Notes: generated by a model from the letters alone, not told the origin. Positions 11,978-23,967 are shown, numbered from the stretch's first letter. The stretch: DNA of 64,000 nt from Prorocentrum cordatum (GCA_963575745.1 CAUYUJ010015498.1:50001-114000), one strand, 5' to 3'. Numbers and translations: made by a program.

Positions 11978-13110
11978 ATGTTTAAGTGTGTGGTTGGTTG
12001 TTGCTGTTTACCATCTACACAGGAAAAATTTGTTAAAGGCAAACGAAGCGGCAATGCGGCGGACGAGCTGGGATGGGGGCGACGAGCAGCACCAGGAGCG
12101 TCTCACGATGGATGCGAACAAAATTGGAGGAGGCACCACGGCCTTTTCGAGAAAGTTTGAATCGGGCAAGGCGAGGGGGGGGGATAGGAAAGGCCAGTTG
12201 AGAATTAGCTAACATCATGTGGGAATGAAACTACCGGGAGCACTGGAGCGCCATCACCCGGGAACCCGCCACACGCCGTCGGCCTTAGTTCGCAAGCCAA
12301 TCGGCCTGCCATCGGCGAAGCTGCATGAGGCTAGTCCTGCGCGGAACTAGATGCATCCAACCATCTTGGCTCGGCGCCTACGAATCGGAAAACTCAATAC
12401 AACATATATGTGAACCGAAGGAAGACTCGGAATCAGCTCCTGTAGCTAATTGTCTTCTGTTTTGCTGCAGCAACCTCTGCTCCTGCGAGCCCAAGGCCCA
12501 GGTGGGTGCAGCAAATCGCCCGACCACAACAACGAGCTGACTCAGCGCACGCACATGCCCAAAACGTCCCGGGTAGGATGAAGGGGAGAGGAGAGAGGGG
12601 GAGGTGGGAGGAGGGTGGAGGGCTGGGGAGGTGAGGGTGAACGAGTGAACGAGATGTGGGGATGGGGGGAGAAGGCAACCCTCGAAGGGGGAGAGCGCAG
12701 CCGACCGGGGCGGGCCAGTCAGACAGGCTGCACGCAGCAATGGTCCCAACCCTCCCTTTCCTTATCCTCTCCTTTCGTCTAGCCCGAGGCTCATCGCTTG
12801 CGGCCGGCACCTTCTCGCTCCCTACTGGCGGATCTACAAAGCGGTCCAGAGCGGCGCGAAGTCGTCGGGCTTCTCTTCTTGAAGAGAGAAGCGTGCGTAT
12901 TCGAACTTATCCTTCTGGTTAACTCTTCAAGAGAAGGCTGGACCGGAAGGCGTCCACAATTTGCGGAGCGCTGCGATCCATGGCTCCGATGGGAAGGCAC
13001 ATCCCGGCGAGGCCTTGCCCGCCCGCTCTTGGGAAAGCACGGCGCCCTTGGAAAAACGAGGTCCTGAACCGAATTGACCAGGGACGTGCGCTCGCTCGGC
13101 CCTGCTGCTA
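11978..13110. other. Unassigned DNA
   Basis: No convincing gene. There is a purine-rich GGAGG stretch at about 12575-12670 and otherwise mixed sequence without recognisable motifs. Overlapping short frames on the minus strand around 12800-13460 have no family resemblance. Confidence 0.4.
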
Positions 13111-13488
13111 TCACAGCGAGATGCTGCAGACTGTGGGCCAGATGGTCCCCGAGGCTGCGAAGGCTGCATGCAGTGCAGGAGATTCGGGGAAAGCCGAGCC
13201 AGTCTCCAACGAGGCCCGCCACCGCTGCGGCGCGGTGGCTTTCTTGCATTTGCGCTGGAGACGGCGCCGCTGCGTGCGCGTGATCGGCCAGTGATCCCGC
13301 TCCACCGAACTGGCGTCCGCCACTAAACCTTCCATGTGGACTAGCCGCATGGGCCACAGGATCTCGTCCTCGCGCGGGGGGAACTCCACCCTCATAGGCT
13401 TCCGCTGTCCCTCGCCACCGACGTTCCGCGCTGACACACCGCGCGTGTCGAAGCGGAGGCACGCCTGCGTATGCTTCAGAAGCGACAT
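13111..13488 (-). CDS. Hypothetical protein behind stacked leader relicts
   Basis: A minus-strand frame of 125 codons begins with ATG at 13488 (MSLLKHTQACLRFDTRGVSA) and stops at 13111. About 75 bases upstream lie three degenerate 15-base leader units (13565-13609), which suggests the sequence is a retroposed mRNA and that this ATG is near the original start. The protein is basic in its centre (RTQRRRLQRKCKKATAP) with no recognised domain. A second frame is open over part of the same interval, so the coding frame is not certain. Function unknown. Confidence 0.35.
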   Translation of the reverse strand: MSLLKHTQACLRFDTRGVSARNVGGEGQRKPMRVEFPPREDEILWPMRLVHMEGLVADASSVERDHWPITRTQRRRLQRKCKKATAPQRWRASLETGSAFPESPALHAAFAASGTIWPTVCSISL

Positions 13489-13564
13489 CGTCTGCTGACC
13501 TGCGGGGTCCGCACGTTCACAAATTGCTAGCGCGATCTGGTCGTGCGAGCTCTCACGGAAATCA

Positions 13565-13609
13565 GAAGAACCAAAACAGCTTGATCCAGAACGGCCTGAG
13601 CCAAACACA
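13565..13609 (-). other. Three degenerate spliced-leader relicts in tandem
   Basis: Reading the minus strand, three consecutive 15-base units (13595-13609, 13580-13594 and 13565-13579) each resemble CCATTTTGGCTCAAG; the middle one reads CCGTTCTGGATCAAG. The exact 15-base period is what results when the AG inside an older leader is used as the next trans-splice acceptor. Confidence 0.7.
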
Positions 13610-13619
13610 TAATGCCCTT

Positions 13620-15700
13620 TTTGGCCCTCCTTTCCTCCACCGCCTCTTCCGATTCCTCCTCCCCCATCATCGCTTTCTTTCTCCTGCCCTATACTACTTC
13701 TCTCCAGTACATTCACGAGGTTGGAGGCCCTGGTGGACTTAAGAGTAGCCCGGACAGCGTGACCAAGTAGGTTGATTAGGTGCACATTGCCAGCTCCGTG
13801 ACTATTTGAGCACCACAAGACCTATGAGCACCGCAGTGCGAATGACCACAGCCATGGATGTGAGTACCACTTTCTCCTGCGAGCACAGTTGCGCTTGCGG
13901 ACACCACAGAATTGTCGGAAGCGCCCGCCAAAGCTTGAGGGCACCACCGGAGGGAGGGAGGGAGGGAAGAATGGAGGGAGGGCTGGAGGATACTAAAATT
14001 AATCGGAGGTCGATAGACCTCCTACCCTGATACGTCGATTAGCGAATTGGCCTTTTTCGGTTCGCGAGAGGGTGTCACGGCCGTCATTTTTGCGGGCCCT
14101 GTTGGGGCCCTTCCGGGGCCCTCTGGGGCTCTCTTCGGGGACCTCCCGAGGCTTACCGCAGTCCCGAAGAGGACCCCCGAGCGTCCAAAAGGCCCCCCGA
14201 AGGTTCACAAGCGGGCCCCAAGAGGCCCCCAAAATAAACATAATCATAGATATACTTTATGCCTCCTTTGGGGTCCTTCGAGCCCTGTTAGGGCCCTTCG
14301 GGGGAACCCCTGGGGCCTGCTTCGGGGACCTCCCGAAGCTTACCGCAGTCCCGACTGCGCCCGGCGCCAGCCAGGTGCTCCACGACGCCTTGCGCCGGGG
14401 CCCTCGGAGCCCCTTTCGCCGCCCCGTGGGGCCGGTGGCGGCCACGTGGGGGATAGACGCCCCCTCGGGGCAATGGCAGTCCCCGCAGCTCAGGGAAGGG
14501 CAGGCTGGGAAGCTGGGGAAGTGGACCTCGGGGCAGGCGGGGCAGACCGCTGCCAGCGAGGCAATGTAGTAGTGGATGCCTACTACGATGGAATCCTTGA
14601 GACCTTCCCACCAGATGTGCTGCATCTGGTGAAATGAGAGCTTGAGCCGACACAAGTACGGCCCTTCTGCGCTGCAACACATGCTTCACTATGTAAAGTG
14701 TCCCATGCAGGTATTTCTCTCCAAAAATTGCTGTTAATTACTAGGGAAGCGTGATGGTTTTCTCCAATCCAACCTTGGTGCATTTGAAACAATGATAAGC
14801 GATCCCCTCATCTTAGGGATAGCCTTTGGCAATTGGATCGCGGAATCAAACAGATCATGCAATCAATGCGCGGCCAAGAATACTCTCAAATTCCACAGAA
14901 AAAACCCCGCGTATGATCTCTGATGCTGGCCAATTGATCCCTATCGTCATCTGACGACACGCCGCCTTGCAACCAAATGCCACAACATTCGTGCAGAACT
15001 TTTGAGAGTGGTGCGCGCAGTTCAGACGTGTCCTCTCTTCTTCCTCTTGCTCTTCTTCCTTTTCCCAATCTTCCTTCTCGTTATTTCTCGCCCCCCCCCC
15101 CCCCACTTCCGTGACATCCGCCAACCCGGCTTGTGAAAATACGAACCCCGGCTTTTCGACCGCCGGCCCTGCAATTTCCATGCGTTTTTTTCTCGGGCGC
15201 ACTGGTATTTCCCCGGCGACTGGATGCCTGAACGGCGTTTGCATCCGAACAGCTCATGACAAAGATATTGCCCTCCGTTTGGGGCCCTGGTCGCGATGCC
15301 AACATGTGTCCCCTGCGGGGCCATCGAAAATCCGACTTGCCATCCGGAGCGCGCCTTCATCACCGAGCAAGAGGCGGTTCCAGGATAAGCGCTGGCCTCG
15401 GCGCGCGGCGCGCGGGGTGGCGGCGCCGAGTCAGTCGGGCGCTCGCAAGGACAAGAGAGCGCAAGGGACCAGGAAAACGACGCACGGCCCAGAGGCAAGC
15501 ATGATCAATATCTCAAGGGCGTGAATTCACATCGTGGAGGACCGCGATCTTGCAGGAGGAATGTTTGAGATATTTGTTCTTGCAGATTTGGATGGCGAAG
15601 CAGCGCGAGTCACAGAATTCGGCAGCGTGTTCGGGGGAGATGGCATCCCCAAAACGTACGCACTTGTCGATTGCAAACGTTATGCTGGTGAACATAACGC
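13620..15700. other. Unassigned DNA with a degenerate GGCCC-rich repeat
   Basis: No gene is supported. Between about 14090 and 14360 short GGGGCCC/CCCGAAG motifs repeat loosely; the segment TTCGGGGACCTCCCGA plus its downstream CTTACCGCAGTCCCGA occurs twice (about 14136-14167 and 14322-14353). A C14 run lies near 15093-15106. Confidence 0.5.
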
Positions 15701-16395
15701 TGCTACAAACATGCGCAAAACCACGATCAGGTGCACGCTGAATCGCCGAAGCTCGCTGAAATCGCAGCGCTGGCAGCGGTGACTGCGAGGGCCAAGCAAG
15801 ACGTCCTCGCGGCGCTTTGTGCGTGACTGCCCTTCGCGCGCGCGGCCCCGGGCAACGCCGCGCGGTTCCTTGAGCAAGTCTGCGGCCCGAGCGCGACCCC
15901 GTTTCTGCCCTTCTTGGGTATCCACGAGCTGGTCCATGTCAACGCCGCGGAGCATGCGGAATTCTCGGCGCCGGTGTTCGCATGCGCTGTTCCATTGGAA
16001 CTTGCCCGCGCCATGTGGCACGACGACAGCGTCGAGTCTACGTCGCCGACAGAGAGCTCTCACTTCGAAATTCTGGCGAAGAAGTGGGGCTGCGCCCAGG
16101 GCCAGGAGCTCGCTTTGCTGCCGATTGCCGCTGGGCTTTGCCCGAGTGGGCCGTGGCCTAGCGCATCGCGGAACTGCTGCCAACCCGTTGCCCGCCTAGC
16201 CGCGCGGCATCGCGTCGCGGCGCTGCCCCGCGCCGCGCGCCAGCCGCGAGAAGACGCTGCGGCTCGCGAGTTGAGATCAAGGCCTTTGCCGCCAGGCACG
16301 GCCAGCGAGACGGCGCCAGAGATCAAGTTTCGCCGCCGGGCGTTCCAGCGCGGGCTTTCACAGTCGCGGTAGCCGCGCGCCCGCGACGACAAGGC
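15701..16395 (+). other. Possible coding remnant, not identified
   Basis: A plus-strand frame from about 15900 to 16370 contains GIHELVHVNAAEHAEFSAPV and ARAMWHDDSVES, which read like real protein, but flanking frames are broken and no family is recognised. It lies directly upstream of LINE-2 on the same strand and could be its decayed 5' part or an unrelated fragment. Confidence 0.2.
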
Positions 16396-16599
16396 GTGCG
16401 CGTCGCGACTGCGGGCTATGCGGGGGCTCCGGCGCCTGGCGCGCAGGCTTCGCGCCGCCGCGTCGGAGACGCGGCAACTTCGCGGCGCGCCCAGGGGCTG
16501 CCGCCGATGCGCAAGCAAAGGATCAGACAAACAATTGGGGGATGCGGGCGGGCGCAAGAAAGGCGCCGTCCGCCAGCGGCGGCTGCGCCCGCGCGCCCG

Positions 16600-17959
16600 C
16601 TCTTCGGTCGCGTGGCTCAGGAGGTCTCCGCTCTGCTAGTTTCAGATGGGGGCGTGGAGTCGCTAGCCGATCTCTATACTCAGGTGCGCGCCGCGGTCCA
16701 GGCGGCCAGCGCCAAGCACGCAGCCAAGAGCAGAAGCGACTGGTCTGCCTGGTTACATGTGGGGGTGGATAAGGGAGCGGGGAGGGTTCATCAGTTCATC
16801 GAGGATCCGTCTCCTTGGGTTCCCTCGTCGACCCTCTCGGCTGCGGGGCGCGCGGTCAGCGATCCTCTCTCCCTGCTCGAGGCCGAAGGACAGAGATTCA
16901 GCAGTATATGGGGAGAGGGTAAGGGGGCCGACTTCGACGGTTTGGTCAGTAAGCCTCTCCCACGTCTCACGGCGAGTGAAATCAGAGATATTTCGAAATC
17001 GTACGAAGACTCGTCAGCCGTGACGGTCGACGGATTTCATTGCAGGCTCTTTTCGCTCTAGCCAGACTGGGCGCTAGAATGCCTCAGCGTGGCTTTCTCC
17101 GTCGTGGAAGGTTTAGGGTGTTTGCCGCCGCAGATCTCGGTGGTCACGTTGGCCCTCCTTCCGAAGCCGACGGGCGGTTGCAAGCCGATTGGGGCGTTCT
17201 GCTCCTGTTGCAGGGCCCGGGGCCGCTGTCGGCGGCCCCTCGCCTTAAACTGGGAGCAGGGGCGCCCCGAGAAGCGCTGGGCTGCTGGCCGGTTTCGAGG
17301 GGCGGCCGACGTTCTGGAGACATGAGGTGACTGCTGAAATTGGGTTGGCTATTGAGGAGTCCTCATGCTCTGTGTTGTTTGACCTCCGTAAGTTCTACGA
17401 GAACATCTGTCTTCATGAACTTGAGGTTCGTTGCAGGAAGCATGGGTTCCTTTTGGCCATCGCCAGGCTGTGCTTTTATGCCTGCAGGTGCGGCAGTTTC
17501 TTGTGCCTCGGAGGCGGGTTCGATGACCACCGCGTTCACGCGGGTCTTTTGCCCGGATGGTTACGATTCCCTGCCCATCCGTCCGAGGCCCATCCTCGAT
17601 GTGTATATCGATGACCAGGGTCTGTCGTGCACTGGGCCGCATCGCCCCGTTGTCGAGTCGATCGTCGAAGGGGCCAAATCGTTCCACATTATTGTTGAGT
17701 CTTGTTTCGGTTGCCCTCTCGCCCTCGACAAAACGGCCGCTCTTGCTTCCTCCGAGACGTTAGCAGACGAAGTGTCTTTCGAGCTCTCCCACCTCGGGGG
17801 CAATTTTACTTCCAGTGCTGTCGCCTTAGGCGTCGACTACACGGCTGGTCGAGCGCTCAGGGTCGCCGGCTGCTCAGTGAAGTCCAAAATGCGGATTGCC
17901 AAGGCCGCGCGCGCGGCCAGGATATTAAAACGCCAAAACAAAGTTCTGTCTCGCCCCCA

Positions 17960-18032
<73 letters not shown>

Positions 18033-18036
18033 CTTC

Positions 18037-18090
<54 letters not shown>

Positions 18091-18885
18091 CGGGCCCGCT
18101 GGCTGGGGCCTCGTGCGGCGCCGAGGTCGCGGGTGCGAGCGACTCCGAATTATTGCGCCTCCCGCGGAAAGTGTTTTCAGTGGTGAGGCCATGATCCCAA
18201 CTGCGCTCTCTGACCACGGCCGCTCTTCTGGACTTCGGTCCGTGCTGGCGCACTGCTACCGCCCCCATCCTCAAGTGGTCGAAGGAGTTGTGGCTGTGCC
18301 AGTCGGAGGCCTACTCCTGGGGTCTGTCTCTGCCTGCCCTCCGTCGTGCCTGGGAAGCTGTGTTCTCGAACCCTGCGTGCTCCTTGAGGTCGGTCGCGGG
18401 CCCTGTCTCGGCCCTTAGGATGTCCCTGGTGCACTTGGGCTGGTGCATGGATAACTTCATGGCGGTGCGAGATGATCGTGGCTTCGTTATTCAGCTGGCG
18501 ATCTTCTCGCCTGCCCTCTTTGAGATTCTGCATCAAGGCGGCTACTTCATAATGTTAGAACGTGTGTCGGGAGAGAAGCGCGGGGTTCCTCCGAGGATAT
18601 GCCATGATGTGCTACGCGAGGCGTTGGCCTCCAAGAATTGCTCGGCCCTTCAGAAGGCCCACATCGGAGCCTTCGCCGCGGAGGCCTTTTTTCACGGGGG
18701 AACGAGCGCGAAACTTAGGCTACCTCGTAGACGGCCGCTGCCCCTTCTGCGGCGGCGTGGACACGGTTTTCCACCGGCTGTGGGAATGCCGCCACGAGCC
18801 TATCGCCGAGCTTAGATCGAGCTTAGTTGAGGCTAGCACTGTGGCTGAAGCCTTGGCCCTTGGCTGCTCAGGACGACGACAATGA
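16600..18885 (+). pseudogene. LINE-2 reverse transcriptase, frame-shifted and interrupted
   Basis: Readable segments: LLPKPTGGCKPIGAF (17150-17200), motif A SVLFDLRKFYENI (about 17370-17410, one frame), and motif B GSMTTAF with motif C ILDVYIDDQGL (about 17520-17625, another frame). These are followed by VALGVDYTAGRA. The frame then runs into a T70 tract and a CT repeat and resumes with AGPLAGASCGAE, equivalent to AGPLAGVNYGAEVHG in LINE-3. Later frame changes occur near 18290 and 18690. Catalytic YIDD is intact, but the reading frame is not. Confidence 0.85.
17963..18088. repeat. T70 tract followed by (CT)n inside LINE-2
   Basis: An unbroken run of about 70 T from 17963 to 18032, then TCTTCTTCC and a CT dinucleotide array to 18088. 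It lies exactly where the LINE-2 reverse transcriptase frame is interrupted, and flanking protein segments line up with LINE-3 across the gap, so the tract is an insertion or expansion within the element. Homopolymer length may also be affected by sequencing error. Confidence 0.95.
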
Positions 18886-19021
18886 AGCGTTCGTTTTCTT
18901 TTCTGGAGCTTCCCGCCACCCCGCCAACCTCTACCCCGGGCCCCTTACTGAGTCGGAAGATGGTCCGTTTCTTGCGTGGCGCCATAAAGACATCCTCAAC
19001 CCTGCTGGGGCTCAGCCTGGC

Positions 19022-20029
19022 AACGAGGTTTGTGGCTATGTTTTCATAGACGGCTCCTCCAGCCGCCATCCTGTTCGGGAGCTCCCGCGTGCTGCCTGTA
19101 GCGTTGTGATGGCGGACGACCAAGGAGACGCCATCGCCGAATTTAGGGCCCCTGTGTGGGCTCCGTACCCCCAGACGGCCCAATAGGCTGAATTTTTCTG
19201 CTGGACCCGGGTCAACGTGCTCGCTGCGTCCGCCATCGAGATTTTCTCTGACTGCAGCAACGTGGCGAAGCTTGCGGGTAGGCCCCGCGACGAGCAGTTG
19301 CGCGGTAAGAGGGCCTACTTGGGAGCGTTCTTGCAGCTCTACGCTCAAGGTGCGCGGCCAGCAAACTGCTCCACGGTCGCAGCTCACAAGGAGCTGGGCG
19401 AGGCAAGCGCCGACTCCGCCGAGCGCTGGAGGCGCCGCGGCAACCATCATGCCGACGTGGCTGCGAAGCGCGCGGTCCACATGCACCCTGCGCGTTCAGA
19501 CAAGCTTGCTGCAGCCGACAAGCTTGTCGCCCACGCGCGCCAGACCATTCGTTTGGCTGCGCATGTGCTGCAACTGTGGCCTGCCTTGAACATCTCCGAG
19601 GCGGCCCGTGCCCCTTCTGTGCCCTCCGCCGCGGCCGCACCTGCAGGACACCGCTGGGAGTCTTGGGCGGGAGTCTGGCGCTGCGCGGTCTGCCGCAGAG
19701 GCCGACGCTCGGCGGAGAAGCCTCCGCCTGGCGTCTGCCCGATGGACTCGGCCTTGCACGCCTCTCGCCAGGACGCCCTCCAGCATCGTGCGATTGCGTT
19801 CGACTGCTCCGACGTCTCCGTTCTTTTTATTTGCACTCGTTGCAAGGCTCATTCCAGCGGAGCGGTGGTCCGCGGTTTGGGCGCCAGGAGCCAGCCTCAT
19901 CCTTCGCGCGCTGCAAGGTGCGGCTGGAATGCTCTGCGCAGAGGTCGGCACCCGCATTCCAGGCAGCAGAAGGCGGGTGTTAGTGTTGACGCTGGCAATC
20001 TCACGCAGTGTTTTAACACGTATGACTGA
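19022..20029 (+). pseudogene. LINE-2 RNase H and C-terminal double Cys cluster
   Basis: RNase H signature CGYVFIDGSSSRH with its first Asp, followed by a stop at 19183-19185. The domain resumes in another frame with SDCSNVAKL, a VAAHKELG segment and RRRGNHHADVAAKRA. Downstream are VWRCAVCRRG with GVCP, then SVLFICTRCKAHSSG, the same two-cluster tail as in LINE-3. It is decayed by at least one stop and one frame change. Confidence 0.8.
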
Positions 20030-21147
20030 CGCATTGCTTCGGCCCCTTTCTCGTCATCTCAGCAGGTGGGCGCCTGTGACTGGTCCTCTCAGTGAGGTCC
20101 TGGATGTGGGCGTGGAGCTCAAACAAAGTGCCCACGGCGAGGGCGAGCTCGCGCAGCCGCCAGGCTGGCCAGGGGGAGGGGGGAGGCACACGAGGAGGTG
20201 GAGGAAACAATGGCAGAGAGACGCGGGATCATGCCTGCTCAGCCGCGGCCGCGCAGCGTCGCGGCCACGTCTTGCGGGCCTCGGCCGCGCGGCCCCCGGC
20301 CCGAAAAGACTCCGATAGGCCCCCGATCGAGAGGCGCTCAACAAGCCTGCGCGATGCTCCACGACAAGCGGAAATGGCCCCCGAGACCCCCCCCCATAAA
20401 AGCTTGAAGCGCGCGCCGAGGAAGCGCCCCCAAGACCCTGATATGCCCCTTGCCCACGATCCAGGCGCGGCGACCCGATGGGCCAAATGCACAAGAGGTT
20501 ATGGCTGTCGTGCGCATGTGGAACGCGAAGGAGAGCCAGACGGAGTCGAAAACGGACGACGCGTCCATGGCGGCATTCTCTATGAGGTCCATGATGGCCA
20601 CATTCTTTCTACCCGCCTCGCCATCCGGCCAGGGGCGCACTCCTTCGCAGACGACCCCTCCTCCCAGCCCAGCCCCTTCTCTCCCGCATTGTGTGGGGTC
20701 CAGAAATAAAATGAAAGCGCCCCTGGCTAGATGCAAATAGGATGGCGGACCGCATTTGACCGGATATGATCGAGCCACTCAGGTCATGGATCTGATAGGA
20801 TCTGGTATAGAAAAACGGCCCCGGATTTAGATCACCCGTTCTTGAATTCACCAAACCAGCTTCTGCGTTTACTCAATGATGATTTGTCTCGTTTTGATTC
20901 GGCGGCGCAATATAATACATTCGCTCCTCGCTCTAATGAATCATCGTTTTCTCAATAATTTGTTTTCAGACCGCGCGTTCATTCATCACCATGACCTATG
21001 TTCGCCGGCGTCAAAGGTGCATCGGCATCAAAACGATATCGAGGTGCAGCGACCTCGCCGAGACATCGAGACCCGCGACTGCTGGCGCGAGGCTCGCGAG
21101 AAAGGGGGCCATCGAAAGGGTGAGGTCGTCGGGCGCCACCCCCTCGC

Positions 21148-21315
21148 ACGAATGAAGGGGTCCAGGGACGCACCAATAAATGCACAAGCCCCAAGATTCC
21201 CCATGCTTTCTCTTTTTTTTGGGGGGGGATTTCGTCTGCCCCCCGCTTCCCATACTTTCCCGTATTTTCTTGCGAATCGACGATCAATTGTGTATGTATT
21301 TCTTCCCCTCCTGCG
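21148..21315. repeat. Dispersed repeat Y, copy 1
   Basis: Aligns with 22634-22800: both have GAAGGGG-x-CC-x-GGGAC, a run of AC-rich sequence ending in AATTCCC or GATTCCC, a poly-T/G or C block, TCCCGTATTTTC-like sequence, AATCGACGAT and TTTCTCCTCCTGC-like ends. Roughly 65-70% similar by eye. It has no coding potential and may be a SINE or MITE remnant. Confidence 0.6.
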
Positions 21316-22633
21316 AGTTGATGGAAGCGCCCCGGCCCCGCGCCCCGGCGAGCGTGGGTGATGATGCGGCGACGTCAGCGCTGACGTCTGCAACCAATAG
21401 CTTCGAGTGTGCCTTCGGGGAGCTCTTCGATGCGAGTTCGAGGGTGGCATGGACCTAATGTAATTATACGGTGGTAGACGAACGTTCCTCAGGATCCAGC
21501 AATTCTGTGACATGTGTGAAATCCCAAACCCGGATAGCAAGGCGCCAGAAGGGCACGCAAAGGCCTCTCAAAGGAGCTCGAGAAATTTCTGGAAAGAGCT
21601 TCTGGAAGAGCTTCTGGAGAACTTCCGGACAAACGTATCCGAAAACGCTTAGGAGAAGCTCTCAATGACCCGCTGAAAACTCGCACCGGCCCCGCTGGGG
21701 ATTTTTCACGGAAGCCGGAACGAGCTCTGGTGCTACCCTGTGGCTCTGGCTTCTTAATCTGACACCCTCTTAGCTCTCTACGAGCTATCCAGGAAATATG
21801 GGAGTCTTCTTCGGGAGCGCGTACTCGGTCCTCGAACAGTGGTCCACAGCATGGTTGCAAGCCACTGCCCAATATTTTTGAACCACCCCCAATAACATCG
21901 CATTCGTCCTCGACATCGGCAAGTACATGCTCGCGCACACCTACCAGGTCGTCATCGGCGACGGCCTGCAACAGCTCAATAGCCATATCAATGGCGTGAT
22001 GGGCCCGACGACCATGACGTTGGCGCCAAGTACGCCTGAAACGCATGGGGATGCGGACGCGGCGTCGCAGGCGTTAAGGGCGAATGTCATCGAGCTTCAA
22101 GTGAAAAGCTTCTTGGATGGTGAGAACCAATTCCAAGTTGCCAAGAGAGGTATGAGAAGAGTTTGTCCCACGTGTGAGGTGGGCGGCTACAGCAATCCAT
22201 AGTGAAGCCGATGCAGCGCGCTGGGCCCATGGTGGAAGGTTGCACCTTCGCGGAGAAACGCCTCGATCAATTGAGCTTCTTTTGCGACATCAAGCATGCG
22301 AGGCCGGGATTTATCCATATCCACCGCCCCCTGGGGCCCGAATATGTCCATATCCACCGCCTGCCGAAACTCCGAAAACTGACCCTCCAGGCGGTGGTGA
22401 TGTATAAATTCCCGCCTCGGAAAGCATGCCTCCTCGCTACCGAAAACTGCGACAGAGCACATCTTGCTCGCAGTCTGGCCTGCGCGGGAGGCGTCCTCGA
22501 GCGACGGCGATCCAACAAGCACTCATATCAACACACCAGCGTCCACTTCGCGGCCGTGGTCCGACGGTCCAAACAGACCCCAGGGAGGTGCTGGGTGGTC
22601 TGGGGTCAGCATGCCGCCCCCCTGGGGTCCCAG

Positions 22634-22800
22634 CAAGCATGAAGGGGCCCTGGGACACACAGACAAATACACACAGCAAACACAATTCCCAATGTTTTCC
22701 TACATTTTCTGGGTTTCTGTCTCCCCCCCACTGCCCAAATTTTTACATATTATTTCGGGAATCGACGATTCATGGTGCCTGCGTGTTATTTCTCCTCCTG
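22634..22800. repeat. Dispersed repeat Y, copy 2
   Basis: Partner of the copy at 21148-21315, same orientation. The best-matching blocks are GGGAATCGACGATTCATG and TTATTTCTCCTCCTGC. Confidence 0.6.
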
Positions 22801-22989
22801 CAAATACTAGGGATGTCGCCAGCGGGTGTCCCGCGGGGAGGTCCTGCCCTCAGGCTCTGCGGCGCCGGCCGTAAGGCCTCCGCACTCAACAGAGAAAGAA
22901 GAGAGCATATCCATAAAAAACACAAGCTGAGACACCAAAACGAAAACGAATAGGAACGGGAAGGGACCATAACATCAGGTTCTTGCGCC

Positions 22990-23950
22990 TGGCACAGTCA
23001 GTGTCTGGAACCTGTGTGTTGCAAACTACGTGGCGCAATCCAATCGACGCGATGTAAGCCGATCTGGTGCGATATGTAATGCTCACGTATGAACATATTG
23101 ACGTCGTCAACCCCAATGCTTGACCCTCCCCCACAACCTGTTGGCAAACCACAGTTTGTGCCCTGACACGAGGACATTCTCATGCAGATCCATGAATCCG
23201 GCGGACGAATGATGATGATGACGACGAGTTCGGCGACGGCGACGATGATGGTGGCGCTGATGACGGGGGCGGCGGCGACGACGATGATGATATTGCTGAT
23301 GATGATGGTGATGGTGATCACGATGATGTTTGTGATTATGATGATGATTATGATGATGATGGCGATGATTGTAATCGCGATGATGATGCTGATGATGCTG
23401 ATGCTGATGTTGCTGCTGATGCTGATGCTGATGATGATGGTGCGCATGATGATGTTGATGGTGATGATGACGATGGCACTGATGGCGATGTCGGTGATGA
23501 TGGCTGTGATGATGAAAATGGGGACGTGCGTGCACGCGAAAACTCTTGCCATAGTTGTAATAAACAATGTTTGCCACCGTGGATCCCAAACAATAAGTTG
23601 TTGCACCCTACCCGTGTGAGCTATATGGTGCACGCTATCTGGTGCAAGACTATAAACGCTGCTGCAAACAACGTGCTGCAACCTTTCGCGGTGCAACCTA
23701 TGTGGTACAAACAAAACTCTGCAAACAATGCGGTGTAATCCATGTGTCTTGTAAGCTACATGGACGCTATGAGGTGCACATCCGATGGTGCTCAACATGC
23801 GTGCTGATGCGAACCTTTGCAGTGCAAGCTATGTGGTGCAACACGGTGTAAGCATCATGGTACAAGCAGCGTGCGCGGTGTAAGCTGCGTGAAGGTTATA
23901 GGATGCAAGCTACGCGGTGCAATCTGCGAGGCGCAATTCGCAAAGTTGCG
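22990..23950. repeat. GAT-rich microsatellite flanked by a degenerate ~14-bp repeat
   Basis: The core 23207-23520 is mostly GATGAT with GCTGAT and GGCGAT variants. On both sides (about 22995-23100 and 23600-23950) the sequence is a degenerate tandem repeat built on motifs such as GTGCAAGCTATGTG and GGTGCAACCTATG. The same repeat on both sides suggests the GAT block expanded within an older satellite. Confidence 0.75.
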
Positions 23951-23967
23951 CAACCGATGTGCAATCG

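Larger units (their letters stand above)
16396..20029 (+). mobile_element. LINE-2: decayed non-LTR retrotransposon
   Basis: Plus-strand relative of LINE-3, broken over several frames. It keeps, in order, the ORF2 linker (SDWSAWLHVGVDKG, PSSTLSAAG), reverse transcriptase, a Cys/His knuckle (CPFCGGVDTVFHRLWEC), RNase H and two terminal Cys clusters. The linker matches LINE-3 in the DW-x-x-WL, VDxG and PSxTLSAxG positions. No endonuclease domain was found, so the 5' end is truncated or decayed. Confidence 0.85.
20030..22989. other. Unassigned DNA with a dispersed repeat pair
   Basis: No gene is supported by motifs. The interval holds the repeat pair listed separately at 21148-21315 and 22634-22800 and otherwise mixed sequence. 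A pair of similar short segments (CATATCCACCGCC) occurs at about 22316 and 22350. Confidence 0.4.

Noticed and set aside
13218-13239. GCCACCGC/GCGGTGGC hairpin as a member of hairpin family 1
   Set aside because: The loop and inner stem differ from the CCGC-TGCT-GCGG core and it is isolated from the cluster; probably chance in GC-rich sequence.
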